A DNA stretch of 64,000 nt, from positions 1,116,001-1,180,000 of the forward strand of contig OZ004590.1 of the NCBI GenBank assembly GCA_963924555.1. Reading direction: 5' to 3'. The DNA is from Crambe crambe (Eukaryota; Porifera; Demospongiae; Poecilosclerida; Crambeidae). Below, piece after piece: positions 46,057 through 58,950 of this stretch. Within the stretch, counting starts at the first letter, position 1. Each line of letters opens with the position of its first letter. A program made the translations under genes and the position numbers. The notes beneath the pieces were generated by a model. That model ran no database searches and had not been told where the DNA came from. It saw nothing but the letters and a program-made list of their open reading frames with translations.

Positions 46057-46669
46057 TATAGAACAAAGGTTTGGCTAACCCGCATCTATGAATGTTGCCA
46101 TCTTGAGCAACGAGCACCTCCACATAAGACAGTCTTTCTGAGACAGCATCATGATAGTATCAATAAAGGACTATACTGTTGTTATGATAAACAGTATGAC
46201 TAATCATTAAAATAACCCAAAAGTTTTGCAGATTTCAATGTCATTTCCCCCCCATGTACATGTCCAAGATCCTACATGGTAATGTACAAAGTATTGTACA
46301 ACATATTGTACAAATAGTACAAGGTAAGTCCACAAAGTGCCCTGCTCATAATGAAATTTATAGTGTAACTATCGATTCATGAATTATGGGTCTCATCAAT
46401 GGATGAGAAGAAATATATAACAATAGCATTATACAAATTCATCTTCTACAGTTATAGTATTAATTTAAGCATAGCATTCATATACTGTTATGCAGCTACA
46501 CGACAGTAAAAGGAGTAGTCTTTGTGTCATAGATTTGACTGTGAGGGTGCTTACTCCCACATTCCCCATTGCACACAGCTGCAAAAATAAAAAATAAACA
46601 AAATAACACTTATGCCTCAGCACTGGTATAGCTAGTATATGTTGTATATGTGCCCTTAGCTGTACTTTC

Positions 46670-46775
46670 AAACAGGGTGTTAGGGTAAGTATATTCATGA
46701 GCAATTAGTGCTATGAACCCAGCCCACTTTCTTTGAATTCTATATCGCCCACCCTGCATTTAGTGGGGAAACACT
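46670..46775. repeat. Dispersed repeat shared with 56010-56115
   Basis: AACCCAGCCCACTTTCTTTG and CCACCCTGCATTTAGTGGGG recur, inverted, inside the foldback element near 56030-56100. Confidence 0.55.
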
Positions 46776-46970
46776 GGTGTCGTATAGTGCACTGTTGAAA
46801 TTAAATTCTAGCTAAGTTTTTGTAATCAATGAAGAGTCTGGGTTATATGCAAACATAGAGTAATTTTAAATGTCAATTATACAAATGCAATGCACTTCCA
46901 TGCAAGGCCTGTAGTCTCAATATCATTTTCTCGCCTATCATGATGTGGATTAGTCTCCCCTCCTACAATG

Positions 46971-47342
46971 CTCTGGTGACTCCAGCATACTGGATCAGTT
47001 CTTGTGGAATTCAATTATTACGTTGAGCATGGGTATTCCTTAAAGCTTGCATGGCTTTCAGTCTTGTATCCCTAATGCTTGACTGCCTCGTTAAAACGGC
47101 CATCAATCAAAAAACATATTTCTATCCAGACGTGGTCAGGTCTAAGTCACTATGCTGATTTTGAAACTTGCCATATCCTGATGCTTAGGCCTTAGCTGCC
47201 TCTATCTCTAATTGCTTGAATGGCCATCATATTATCCCTATCCAGAGTTTTGTGGTTAAATTACATTGCTAATTAGCATGTGGCTAGTTAATTGGCCAGT
47301 ACCTGATACAACTGATCTGGTATACTGGAGTCACCAGACCCT
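46971..47342. mobile_element. Short TIR element (about 370 bp)
   Basis: The left end TCTGGTGACTCCAGCATAC with GATCAGTT is matched by the right end in reverse complement, TCTGGTGACTCCAGTATAC with GATCAGTT. No coding capacity; target duplication not resolved. Confidence 0.65.
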
Positions 47343-48123
47343 CTCCCCTTCCCTTGGATCGGTAAAGGGTCAGCTATGCCAGACTAGATGTCAATCTGGC
47401 TGATCATCTGACATGACGTGGTTGTCTACAGTCATTCTTGATCTTCTATCAGTGGTCTGGCCTGTAGTCTTTTTTCAACTAGACTGTTCTCACTGCTGTT
47501 TCTGTTCTTAAATTTATATTCTGGCATGTAGTATAATGTTCTCTCTGATGCTCTTGGCTTTACAGTTTAGCATATACTACATTGTTAAAATGTTCACTTG
47601 TTAATTGGTCCATTCTCTGAGATTCTCCTTGAACCTATTAAAGTAACAGCTAGGCCTACACCATATTCTTTTACACCTGAACACGTGTGCAGTGTATTGC
47701 ATTGGTGTACATAAATACATAGTGTGCTACTATTAAGATGTATGCACCACCATGAATTATAGCTGATCCCAGCACTGTACCTAGGCACTTTGGTGCCGAG
47801 GCAAATAATAACAATTCTAACAATGGTGTACATAGCTAATAAGCCTGGTTGTTGAGATAGTTGGCATAGATATTGCTTAAGATTCATATTCAAACTAAAT
47901 CTGCATTCATAGCTAAATACTGGTGTTAAAAATAGCACCTCATCTGATTCAGAAGATGAGGAACGGTTATTGTATACAGCATAAACTACCTGGTATTTTG
48001 GCAAAGAATTATTCTTTTTGACTATTCGTGACTCCTCAACTGTCTACTACCAGATTAATAAATTTCCAGCCACAAGATATATGGAAGCTCATGTGTCAGC
48101 TATGTTTTCCCTATAAAGTTATC

Positions 48124-49495
48124 TCAAGCATTTTTCATGACTGGAAGACAGAGATAGGAAAACCGTAGTGATAAAGTAATGATTTGGCACTGGCTAGCAG
48201 CTTGACCATACATATTATACATACATACCAACTTCCACTGAATAATTTCCAGGAAGCCACATTTCACATGGACCTTGAGTGGGATCACAGTTAGGGTCAG
48301 GTTCAGCATTAGCACTCCATTGAGCACCATAGGAGCCAGGCTGCTGCGGTTCTATCAAATTAGACTGTCCAAGCGGAACACCATCTTGAGTGTGGATAAA
48401 CATTTGAATTTCTCCAGTTCCAGTTCCATTCACTGTCTTAAAAGTCAAGGAGATCTTAAAATGACTACCTAAAAAGGTACAGCTTTAATATCAGATAAAC
48501 AAGAATACTACTATCTTAAAGACTGATTTAATAATTGCGATAGCAAGTATGTCTTTAAGCTAATAATTATGATTAGTAATTAAACCATGGCAGGAAATAT
48601 CAATGGGAATTAAATATGGCAGATTGCTTAAAATTTGGTGGATTTAATATTGGCAGATAAGTGCATGGTCATTAAAATTTGTGGGCTGCTAATAAATAGC
48701 ACTTTGTGATAAGCTAGCTAAGTATTTTCATAATCAAAGATCTCAATATCATTTCAAGTTGTGAATGACTTTGACAACCATTTAACAAGCCATTTGTAAA
48801 ATTGACTTTGGCAGTTGGAATCAATCACTAAACTGCCAAATTATTTTTTTGGCCATACAGTATAGTTGTTTTTAACATTAAACCTTGTTGGACTGCAGTA
48901 GGAGTGACATTGAGTGCAATAATAGTAGCATCTCCATCATCCTTAACAGAACATGCCTTCAGCAATTCACAATAATAGATTGGGTCAAGATCCGCTCTAT
49001 AGATGATGTACAGAACCCAACATCAATAAAAATAAATACAGAGTGTATAAAGTTTACAACCAACATACTTTTCAATAATGGAAATGAATTCCTTAATTCC
49101 AACATAGTCACACAGAAGATTGCAGGCAATTCCAGCAATTTGACTACCAGTCTTATTCTCGAGAACACCACATACATCAGCACAGCCACCAACTACACCA
49201 GCATCTGTTTGATGGAAGTTTAATGAACTGTACTTAAATGAGTGATACCAAATTCCTAATCTTACTGCCCTTTGCCACAGAGCAAGGAATCATACATAAT
49301 GCAGTTTTAACTTTGCACACATAATGATAAACACATACACTGAGGAGACATTTTATGATTCATTTACATCGCAGATTTAGTGAAGAGGATCAGATCATAA
49401 GTACCCTCACAGGCAAATTAAGCAATTGAGGAGTAACTTACCTGAACAGCAAGGACTACGTACAACCCATTTAAAAGAAACATTTTTTTCATCAT
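48124..49495 (-). CDS. Countin-like secreted saposin-B protein
   Basis: Exon 1 (49495-49442) encodes the signal peptide MMKKMFLLNGLYVVLAVQ, donor GTAAGT. Exon 2 (49204-49069) and exon 3 (48996-48884) encode GGCADVCGVLENKTGSQIAG, ACNLLCDYVGIKEFISIIEK and DPIYYCELLKAC: six cysteines in the C..C / C...C / C.....C order of a saposin-B fold, which binds lipids. Exon 4 (48468-48229) encodes FKISLTFKTVNGTGTGEIQM, LIEPQQPGSYGAQWSANAEP and DPTQGPCEMWLPGNYSVEV, the C-terminal domain of countin-type proteins (Dictyostelium cell-number counting; role in sponges unknown). Exon 5 (48140-48124) would add VMKNA and a TGA. Junctions 2-3, 3-4 and 4-5 are in phase; junction 1-2 is not, so a small exon or a base error is missing there. 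It lies 2.7 kb downstream of selenoprotein N, same strand. Confidence 0.75.
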
Positions 49496-49811
49496 GAATT
49501 TGAGTGAAAATTTCTACTTAAATAAATTAAATCATTAAAATTAGAACAGATACAGGAATGATACATGCACACAATAAATTATTGTGTGTAGGGGTCTCTG
49601 ACATCCCCTCTGACATTCCCCCCCCCCCCCCAGCTTAATTCCTTCTTCAAAAAACCCCTTAAAAAATGACTTCACCAGTCACTGGGCATTTCGTACTGTG
49701 GAACATGCCATTCAGCTTTCTCCCCATGCAGATGCTCTTGGTGGGGGCAGGACTTAGCCGTGCAAAGAAGTTCTTCTAAATAAAAAGGATGCCGCAACAT
49801 CTGGCTGGGCT

Positions 49812-49925
49812 ACATATCAGAGAGCGCTCTATGTAGGGATGACCTATGACCCTCCATAGGACTAATACAAAATGAAGTTAGATTTTCTCAGAAAAAAACA
49901 CGTCGTAGCTGCTATGACTGTTATC
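49812..49925 (+). repeat. Second copy of the 43604-43730 repeat
   Basis: ATCAGAGAGCGCTCTATGTA, GGGATGACCTATGACCCTCC and GAAGTTAGATTTTCTCAG match the first copy, with a 9-base deletion in the terminal hairpin. Confidence 0.6.
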
Positions 49926-50989
49926 AGTTGCTAAAACTTACTGCAATACAAATGAATCATTACCAGTGTCAAATTAGCTCATCCCCCAAAGAAAACAAGT
50001 AGAGCTACTTCAGATGGTAGGAAGTGCAATGGTCAAATAGGAACAGAGAAATACAGAGTTATATTTCATTTGACTTACTCAATATGATATTTAAGAGCTG
50101 GTTTATGAACTGCCCTGAGAAATCAATACAAGTCTTGCAAAAGTCTAACTTGATTTTCTCCTGTGATGGACTGAAAGAGAATTTTGCATGTCCGAAGGAA
50201 TTGTTTTTAAGTGACCTTGGATGAGATTGACTTGTAATTTGTAAGAAGATGAGAGAGAGAAGAATGAGAACCTACAAAACATAGATCATAGAGCAAAGCA
50301 AATCAAAAGACATACAAACCATCCACTTTATAGGAGCCAGACTACTTTTGAAGGTGAAATTAAACGTGGCGGCCTAGTAATTGGTCACTAGATATTTGGT
50401 ACTGTCTAGCTACGCCCATCTCAGTAATGTATATGTAGCTACATATGTACATCTGCTCATTTCGTGCATTGCAACGCCTCTTTACACTCGCAAGTCATAG
50501 ATATATAGAACGGAAAGTTGATTGAACAAACACCTTTGCTAACCTTCATGGTGGCCTTTGAAATTACGAAACTGCAAACATGTGCTGTTTGGGGTGTGGG
50601 TAATTAGCCCCGCCTCAATTTAATACGTTATAACGTTACGGAAACTGTGCATCTGTTAATTTACTGGTAACAAAATATGAATAGTAGCACCCTTCTACGT
50701 GTTAGTAGCAGTCGTCGTAGGATGAGTTTAATGTTTTCTATGATCATCATGTCAGGATTATCTGTAAGAAAAATTACAGTACTCGTAACTGTTATTCATA
50801 CCTCCTGAGATTCATAATACGAAAATGCTAATCCTCAGTCACCACCGAGCCTTGCCCCCAATACTGCCCCACTGCACTGTCTGTCTACCCTCTTTGTGGT
50901 ACCAATAATAAGTCCAATGAAATAGATTACTAGTGAATGCATTAACTATACGTCTGGCAGCTGGACACTATTTGCAGGGCTATAGGTCT

Positions 50990-51240
50990 GGCAGTCTACA
51001 TAGGCCAGCAAAATGGCTCCTGCAAGGGAGTGCTAGGTGTATGAGACATACTATTCACGCACTGTTGTGACCTCCAAGGCTAGGCAACACTCTCCCAGCT
51101 TGCAGTGGAGGCCCAAAGGGCTCGCTTTTTTTGCACCGTTGCCACTGTAGTGTATTGGTTAGTGCCGTGCGTTTTGGAATTTTCTAAGTGCCAGCACTGC
51201 TGGACCTATAGTTCTGAAAATAGCGGACGTATAACCACAG
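50990..51240 (+). repeat. Copy of the tRNA-like-containing element body
   Basis: It shares GGCTCCTGCAAGGGAG, CATACTATTCACGCACTG, GGCTAGGCAACACTC and the A-box-like TAGTGTATTGGTTAGTGCCG with the inverted 43150-43430 segment. The B box is lost. Confidence 0.55.
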
Positions 51241-52233
51241 CAATGCTCTGATCACCCTTATTTTTGTACGATGTAAATCACTGTATAGATATGCATGGTC
51301 ACTCAATCATGGATATGGTGTATGATAGGAAGTTTAATTGCAGCAGGATTGACGATGACTCATATGTCCACTGATGATGGTAAAATTTCCAAGATTACTG
51401 TCACAATATTTCGTTTAGGGTTTAGCTAAGATTGACAAATGATAAGCTGAATGCACTAGCTTTCCAACTAGGGTTCTAGGTATCTGACAAAATGATAATT
51501 TATGTTGGAGGCTGCTATAAAAAGATTATAGCCTCCATATAAAATGATCCTCCTCCTAGGTCAAGCCTGACTAGAGCACCATGCCTCACTTACCTATGAA
51601 TTAAGATTTCTTTTTGATGACAAATGATATGACAATTCTAAGAGGAGTTGTACATATGACTCCTTGCTCCTCCTTTGGCAACATAAACAGTCCACCAGGA
51701 CCACTTCAAATATAAGAAGTCTCAGACAATTGATCAAAAATTAATGTGTTTGTTTCTTGTTTTAGATTCAATTTTGTGTATTAGAGATCTTGGGCTGTCA
51801 TTAAGCAACCAATCTTCAGTCGGATATACACTTATTCCAAAAAAAGTTATAAAAAATATATGCTGTTATGAACATGTAACTATGGCAAGTAATAATAACT
51901 ATTATTAAGCTTTCAAACACACTCTAACACATGATAGGTGGGAGTCCAAAATCTGCTGGGAGTGAAAATTTCCACTAATGGAACTATTGGAATTTTTTCA
52001 TTATTTAATGTACGTATGTTACAGTAACATTCCCAATAGCTATCATTATTATATTATTCCATAGGGATTCAAAATCATCTTGCTTCAAATGGAAGACATG
52101 ACTCAAGAAATAACTAATAAGATAACATAATGATAGGAAAAAAGTTGCATAAACATCTGACAAAAATCACCAAGGAAATTGGGTGCGATTGATGCCATCA
52201 TAATAGCAACTAAATAATTGACATATATAATAC

Positions 52234-55200
52234 TTAGCTATTTTTCAAGTTTAGTCCTTTCTTTAGAAAATTGAGATAGTTTCTGTTAATGGGATCTCCC
52301 CTGTATGAGAAAATATCATAAACAAGTGTGAAATAATATGATCACCTGTGTACCACAGCCTATTAAAACAGGATATCTGCTAATTTTGGCACTTCTAAAC
52401 TATGATATCAGTGCTTGTCACAACCCCCCAAAGAATGAACATACATTACAGTATCTGTTATAGCTGATCCAGAATCTAATAGATGGTTGGCGTTGATTTG
52501 GCTCAATACTGATCCATTATAAGCTGTCAATTCCAACACCATAGACTCCACAGGGAACCTAAAATTATAAAATATTATAATACGAGATAACTGATCCATG
52601 TCCTGAAGCAGTAGTCTCTATTGTATGTACTTCAAAGAATAGATTAACCAAGAAAAAGAGGCTATTTGAAGTAAAATAACACTTCTTATTAGTCCAGGCA
52701 ATTAATTTTTCCCATTAGTCAATTTGCTCTACTGCACCAAAGTGGATTACCTATATGCATCCAGGGCAATTTGAGCATATCTTCTTATATTTTGTGACAC
52801 ACTTTCATTAAGAGTTATATCCTGCAACAATGATTTTATAAGGAGACACATTAAATAGATTCCACCTAGCACACTTAGCCCAGTAGAGGTAATAATTAGG
52901 GCAAGATCATGATGGAGAGGGGCCCAATGATTATGAATGTTCTGAGATGGCTAGAAGCCACCAGTAATGTGAAGAAAAAAAAAAGGACAGGGGGAAGAAC
53001 TGAAAGCATAGTGGCTAGATATGTGGGGGGATAAGCATGCCTTGGGACAGTTCAAAGTCAATGTACAGACAAGCCTGAAAGTTAACCATTTAGCTGATGA
53101 TTCATTATAGTCAGTTGAATGAGTCAAGCAGGTGGAACATAATGTGAAATTATGACTGTGAATATTCCAAGTCCAAGGGTGCAGTCAAATTCATGTCGTG
53201 TTAACTCTACTGTTCATACTTAATAAAACAGGTATTGTCTTACTTTCAAGTCCTTTACAAGTGCCCAACTGCTAATAAAACTTGAATTGAGAAGAGATAG
53301 TATGGGCAGACACTCGAGAGGACCTTCTCGCAGTGTCCGCCCGGAACCTCAGCATGACTGGTCATCTAAAGCTCCCCACAGAAGAATTAAATGAAGTAGT
53401 TTATTTTCGATCAGGGCCTGAGATGTTGCATCCAAAAATGAGGAATATTTCACCTAATATCAGACATTTCATTAATCTCATTTTTACCATCTCAGTACTA
53501 TAAAATTATATGAAATTCTCAGCCATTGCTCAGAAAACACCCCATAGAGTTCATTTTATTTTTTAAAACACTATTTAATAAAATTAATATTGACGACCCT
53601 TGTCCAAACGGCTATAACCCTTACCAAAAATATTACTATACTGCAGCAGGACACCATTTTCTTTTTGCTATGTAGCATAGACCTATGATCTGACAAAGTT
53701 TAAAGCTTAGACTAAAGTAGAAAGGCTTCAAATAAAGCTAGCTTGAAAGCTTTGTGCACAGAGAATCCAGCAGCAGAGTTATGTGGAAAATCACTTGGAT
53801 ATATAAACTAACTAAGCTATGTACCTTTAGTACCTTGCTTTGTAGCTTAGAAACTAGCTTTTCTTAAGCTCTGGAAATCCCACCCCTTTCATGGGCATGA
53901 CATGTTGACAATGTTCATGCTTCACTAGGGTGGCAGAACACTGAAAGTAATGGTCATAGATGACTACACCATAAATTTCCAGCACAATTCTGGAAAAAGC
54001 TGCTCTTATTCCTGGCTGGAGTAAGCTACAAGGCTGTAACAAAGTACATTCTCTGTTCCACTTGTGAAGCAACCCTGGAACACCAAACTTCTGTAGTTTC
54101 ATTGCAATATTGAAAAATGTCAAGTGGTGTCATTTGTTGGTTGGGTAATTCCGGTACCCAGAACATAGAAAAGTCCTATCCTAGAGTGAAACTTTAATTG
54201 GAAAAGTTGTGGTATGAGAAAAGATTAAGAGCCCCCGTCTTCAAGAGTCATTGGAGAGATAAAGCAGAAGTAGTTGTTTTTAAGCTACAGGTTAAAGCCC
54301 ATTAGCTTTCTTCTCTTTGGAGTAAGGAGCCAGTGTCTGGGATTACCCCGCATCCAGAATTACTCTGCATCCGGGATTACTCCGCATCCATAGTTATAGG
54401 GAAAGTATTGTAAAGTTACATTGAGCTTTTGCTTACAGCCAATCCAGAATTTGTATAACTGAAAGCCTCATATAGAAGTAAAACACTAAACATAACTTTG
54501 TTCCCTTAACTTCATAATAGATAATAGTTGCATGCAATGCAAAAAGGGCCCAGCAGAATATTCCACACCAGAGATCATCAAAAATTATGATGGCTTAGTA
54601 ATACTATTCAGTATTCTGTCACCCTTGATTCTACTTGGTGTCCATTTGCCTTTAAAACAGCAACAAAAAAACAAAATAAAAAAACAAGATAAAACAATTA
54701 CATACTAAGTAGAAAAATTAACTAAACTTATTAAGTAATTATGATAACCTTAATAATTTAACTTATATGCACTCTAGAGCTTCATTCTTCCCACCTCAGT
54801 ACTTACTATTGTCATAAAAGAGCAAACACAGATAGTTCAGTGAGGCTAGAGGAACAGAACATCATTTTCCCCTAGCTACATAATTGGACATCACGTACTA
54901 TGTAATTTCTTAATATAGGCGACCCTTACCCAATACACGAAAGGCATAGCTGAGTCAGCCATTGCTGTGCAGAGATAGTTCAGTGAGGCCAGTAGAAGAC
55001 AGTAGAGTTTAGAGCTTAGACTAAAGTATAAAGGCTTCAAATATAACACTAAAGTGTAAGCAAGTGCAAGTCTAGGATATCAGAGAGTACGATAGTACTC
55101 TCTACGTAGGGATGGCACGGATCGCCCCATCAGACTAATAATTACAACTCCAGAATACTTCCCTTCTACAGTCAGCAACTCCTAACTTGAAGACAGAATC

Positions 55201-58200
55201 CAAGGACTCAAGAATGAAGAGCAGAAGACAAAGCACTTAACATATTCAAAAATAGCACGTCAATTTCCAACTTGCTAGCTTTCAACCTACAAAGTGGCAG
55301 ACATTTTTATGCCCCGTCTTCGTACACATGATTTAATTGAACTTTGACCTCAGCGAATCTGTCATTAGCTTTCTCTCTTGATGTTTGTCTCTCGATGAGC
55401 TAGGGACTAGTCTGGTTATGAATCAAGCCTTGATGCAATAGTATATCAGGTGCATATCAGTAAAGGCCTTAAAAAATTCAATACAAAATTAGGTCAATGG
55501 CAATCTTATAAACTGTATAGATGGCCTTCCAGATCAGACTCATTTCAGCTCATAGTATGATGAAACCTCCAATGAACTACATAGCTATAATACATGAATT
55601 GGATAGCAGGATCATAGCATCCAGTTCCATATAATAAAACATAAACTATTACATCGAAAAAGGTTAAGAACAAGTAAAGGAATTATTTTTAAAAAGTAGG
55701 GATGGTTGTGTGCAGTTCAAAAAAGTTCAACAAGAGAGTGAACTTCAGTCAAGTAACCCTTACCCATCACCAATATAACCAAACTACGAGCTAACTATTC
55801 CTACTTCACTCCCATGATAGGCCAAGATGGTATAAAGGGAGTGAAGTAGGAAAGTTAGCGCATAGTTTGGTGATGGATAACTCCATTGTTGCTGAACTTT
55901 TTTGAACCACACACAGCCACCCCTACTTCTCCTTTTATTATTTTTTCCTTTACTTGTTCATCACCTTTTTTGATGTAACTCAGATAGCCATAATGAAAAT
56001 AATTATGGTGCATCAGTGTTTCCCCCCCAGTATACTAAATGCAGGGTGGGCCTTGGATATACAACTTCAAAGAAAGTGGGCTGGGTCTATGGCACTAATT
56101 GAAATATATTACTTAAGCACCCTGTTTTAATGTAGACTCTGTGCATGTAATTATGGTCTCAGAGATATTTATTACTTTGTAACTATTGTTTATTTATTAT
56201 AGGCAACTGGATGTGTGGTCCTCCTATCCATCCCAAACATGTATTTCAGCTATGCAGTTCATCAGCTGAATGCTGATGGAGCTCGTATCTATAGAGTTTA
56301 TTGTCATTGACCATAATTTTTAATGCATCAAGGCTTGATTCATAACCAGACCATGTATCAGTGCCATGTCTGGCAGTCAGATATGAGGTCAAGGTCCTAG
56401 AATCACATACACGGGGCAGGGCATATTTTATAAAATATCTGCCACATTGTAGGTTGAAAGCTAGCAGGTTGGAAAATGACATGTCGAGTTAAAGGTAAAG
56501 GATTATAGCGCAGTTAATTGAGTAGTGTGGTATTAAAATTATAGCATTTGAATGAACCGTTTCTGAAATAATGACGTGAAAGATGACAATGACCAGATGA
56601 AAGCAGCAATTTTTAAAATTGCTGTAAAATGACACTCCTGCTCTTCATGAAGGTACAAGAAAGGAGTTGTTGAAGTACAAGAGAAGCATTCCTGCATAAT
56701 GTTTTGTATTGGTGCAATGGGACAATCCGTGCCATCCATACTTAGAGAGTACTATCATACTCTCTGATGATGGTAAGCCACTCTAAGATGTTCTATTCTC
56801 TGATACTTATGCATAGTATACGTATGTTCATAATAATACCTGTTTGAATGGATACATCGTTCTTTCTATTTCTTGTATTCCAACACTCAAGGGTATTTCT
56901 TCATCCCAAGTAACGCTGGATATATTGAATAGCTCATCATCATAGGGTAGTTCTTTGAATTCAGGTTTCCATGGCACTGATGGATATGAGTATGCCCTCA
57001 TTAAAGGAACATATCCTATATCCACTTCATTAGATCCTGGCCCAACTATCCACTCCATATCTGAAAAATTTAAAAATTATCGGAGCTTGAACAATAGTTC
57101 ACTCTACATAGGGATGACATTACCTGCTTCACAGAGATAATGCTAGTTATTATCTCAGAATTAATCAAAAAGACAAAATTATGGATGTGTCATTCAGTGG
57201 ATTCTTTTTATGGCCTAACTGAGTCAAGTGTATACACAATTGACATGTCTATGTCCCATCTGTTTGTGTCAGTAGTTTAGTTGAAATTATATTATTCCCA
57301 TCCTCACATATTCGCTCAAGCTGAAATTAAACATTGCAGCATGAAGGATTAGTTTCCATAAGGTTGCTTTACTCAATGAGAAAATTGTATTTAAAAACAA
57401 TTCAAACAAAACGTGGCACTAAATGAACAGGACAAAAAGGTGAATGAGTGGGAAGAAAGGCAGAAGAATTGGACAAAATTAATCTACCAATCAATATATT
57501 CTACATACAATACAACTCTGACCACAACACACTTTACAGGGTACACTGTGTAGGGGCACTAACCCCAGGTACTACTTACTACCAGGTACTAACATGCTTA
57601 GCTTTATCAAACTAATTGAGATGAATCAATATTGCGCATGATTGGGAGAATCCCCATGTCTGCTGAGAGATTCTATAATGTTTCATACATACATAGTTTC
57701 ACTTATGATCACATATCCCAGGTAATTCTTTCAGGATTCTCGCTTTGGGAACCAGACACAGACACTGTTCTCATATATCACCTTCAAAGACAAGGCGAGA
57801 GTCCACCCATTCGAGCCCACAATATAATAATATCAAGTGATCCATTCAAACACAAGCAAATTGTATCAAAAAAACACACATGCACACAGCTATATACATC
57901 AGATCATATGATCAGATTCACACAATGATGCCTTTCTCTAGTTAGTTATTGCTGGCTGTCATCCTTATCACTATGTCTCTGGCCCTGAGTATACTTCATA
58001 GCCAGCTAGCTGCTACTCCATGAAAGATGAAAACAGCTCTTTCCCAATTCATGCTAAGAATGGCCATTGGTACTTGGCCACAGTCACTTACGGAAATGGA
58101 ACTGCAATTTAATGCACATGTACATGCATAGCCCAATGAATACTTGGATAAGTGTCCCTCACAACATTGAATCTCTGTGTATTACATACCTATATTGAGC

Positions 58201-58950
58201 TGATTATTTGTAGGAAGTTCAAGTTCAAAATAGTAGATGTGCTGACAGTCAAGACTTGTTATGAGACGTCCTAAGAATTGGGCTGGAGTGAACCAAAAAG
58301 GGTAATCAGGTTCACTGTTCAATTGATACTCTGCATGCACTCTGAAAATAAAGCTGACTTAATCACAGATGATACTCAACAAACATATGTACCTGAACAC
58401 TATATCAATGGTATCTTTATTCTTTGCTCTTACTACTCCGACAGTACCCTTAGGACCAAAACGGGTAATCAAAAATATGTTAGGATGAAACTGAGCCAGA
58501 ATACTATGAAGAAGAGCATTTTCAATTGATGGTGCTGGTGGGTGATAACGGTTCATAGAAGTGTAGTCATTCCTTTCTCTGATGATATAATATGGTTTTC
58601 CAACCAGCCAATTGTCGTGAGGTAGAAAAAACTTGAAATTTCTTGTACCATACATCTGGGAATGTACATTTACATCTTTCCAACTAATCAAACCAGGTAG
58701 AACATTCTCAGGAGATCCCAAGAAATAATCCATCTGCACAAACATTTAATTATATAGGACTCCTTCTAACACTTTATTTAGAGCAATAACTTAAACCTTC
58801 ACTTTAAAGAAAAAGAAACTCATCTAGGATACTTACTTCTCCTTTACTGAATTTAGTCATGGTGCTTGTTATTATTGGTTCCATTTCAGTTTTGATAACT
58901 ACAACTTCTTTCCCAGATCCAACTTCTTCATCAATAAATTGATAGAGGCT
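52234..58950 (-). CDS. SELENON: Selenoprotein N, C-terminal two thirds
   Basis: Eight exons give 417 residues: 58950-58837, 58733-58393, 58341-58190, 57060-56840, 53417-53244, 52821-52751, 52558-52445, 52300-52234. All junctions are in phase. Landmarks: [132 protein letters not shown] and [10 protein letters not shown]; each aligns with vertebrate SELENON in order. The Sec codon is TGA at 53351-53349. SELENON is an ER-membrane redox protein that senses calcium and regulates SERCA pumps; SCUG is its thioredoxin-reductase-like active site. The N-terminal membrane segment and EF-hand are not in the exons found. About 12 residues between TMYPFKQ and ALIENK are missing, probably a micro-exon. The 3.4-kb intron holds a foldback element. 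Confidence 0.92.
53349..53351 (-). other. SELENON: Selenocysteine codon (in-frame TGA)
   Basis: The exon reads GATGACCAGTCATGC-TGA-GGTTCCGGG, that is DDQSC-U-GSG. It has an open frame on both sides and an exact match to the SCUG context of SELENON. A program that treats TGA as stop would split the gene here. Confidence 0.93.
54339..54391 (+). repeat. Three tandem 17-bp units
   Basis: GGGATTACCCCGCATCC, then GAATTACTCTGCATCC, then GGGATTACTCCGCATCC, inside the large selenoprotein N intron. Confidence 0.7.
55079..56765. mobile_element. Foldback transposon in the selenoprotein N intron, copy B
   Basis: It starts TCAGAGAGTACGATAGTACT and ends as the near-inverse (reverse complement TCAGAGAGTATGATAGTACT), extended by GGATGGCACGGAT. 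The two halves are inverted repeats around about 55815 (GTTCAAAAAAGTTCA at 55715 against TGAACTTTTTTGAACC at 55897). No ORF. A dispersed repeat (56010-56115) is inserted in the right arm. Same family as 3846-5120. Confidence 0.75.
57061..58189 (-). other. SEL ENON intron: Selenoprotein N intron
   Basis: This 1.13-kb intron lies between the NNQLNI and DMEW exons (donor ATAG|GTATGT, acceptor ttttcag). It holds a fragment of the GTAGGGATGA repeat near 57100 and nothing else recognised. Confidence 0.7.

Larger units (their letters stand above)
49496..52233. other. Intergenic region with repeats
   Basis: It holds a C-run (about 49618), a second copy of the AGAGAGCGC repeat (49812-49925) and the repeat at 50990-51240. 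The 51.3-52.2 kb part should contain the 3' untranslated region of selenoprotein N with its SECIS element; I could not place one convincingly. Confidence 0.4.

Noticed and set aside
48885-49223. 112-codon plus-strand frame.
   Set aside because: It is the antisense of countin-like exons 2 and 3, which have six conserved cysteines and phased splice sites.
50024-50224. 66-codon plus-strand frame.
   Set aside because: No family, no splice signals, lies in a repeat-rich intergenic region.
52100-52233. ATGA...TGAT pattern after the SELENON stop (minus, about 52160-52205) as a SECIS.
   Set aside because: The helix between the two quartet halves is too short and pairs poorly; not called.
53854-54123. 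89-codon minus-strand frame inside the SELENON intron, tested as the missing exon.
   Set aside because: No resemblance to SELENON between MYPFKQ and ALIENK and no fitting splice sites; unrelated or chance.
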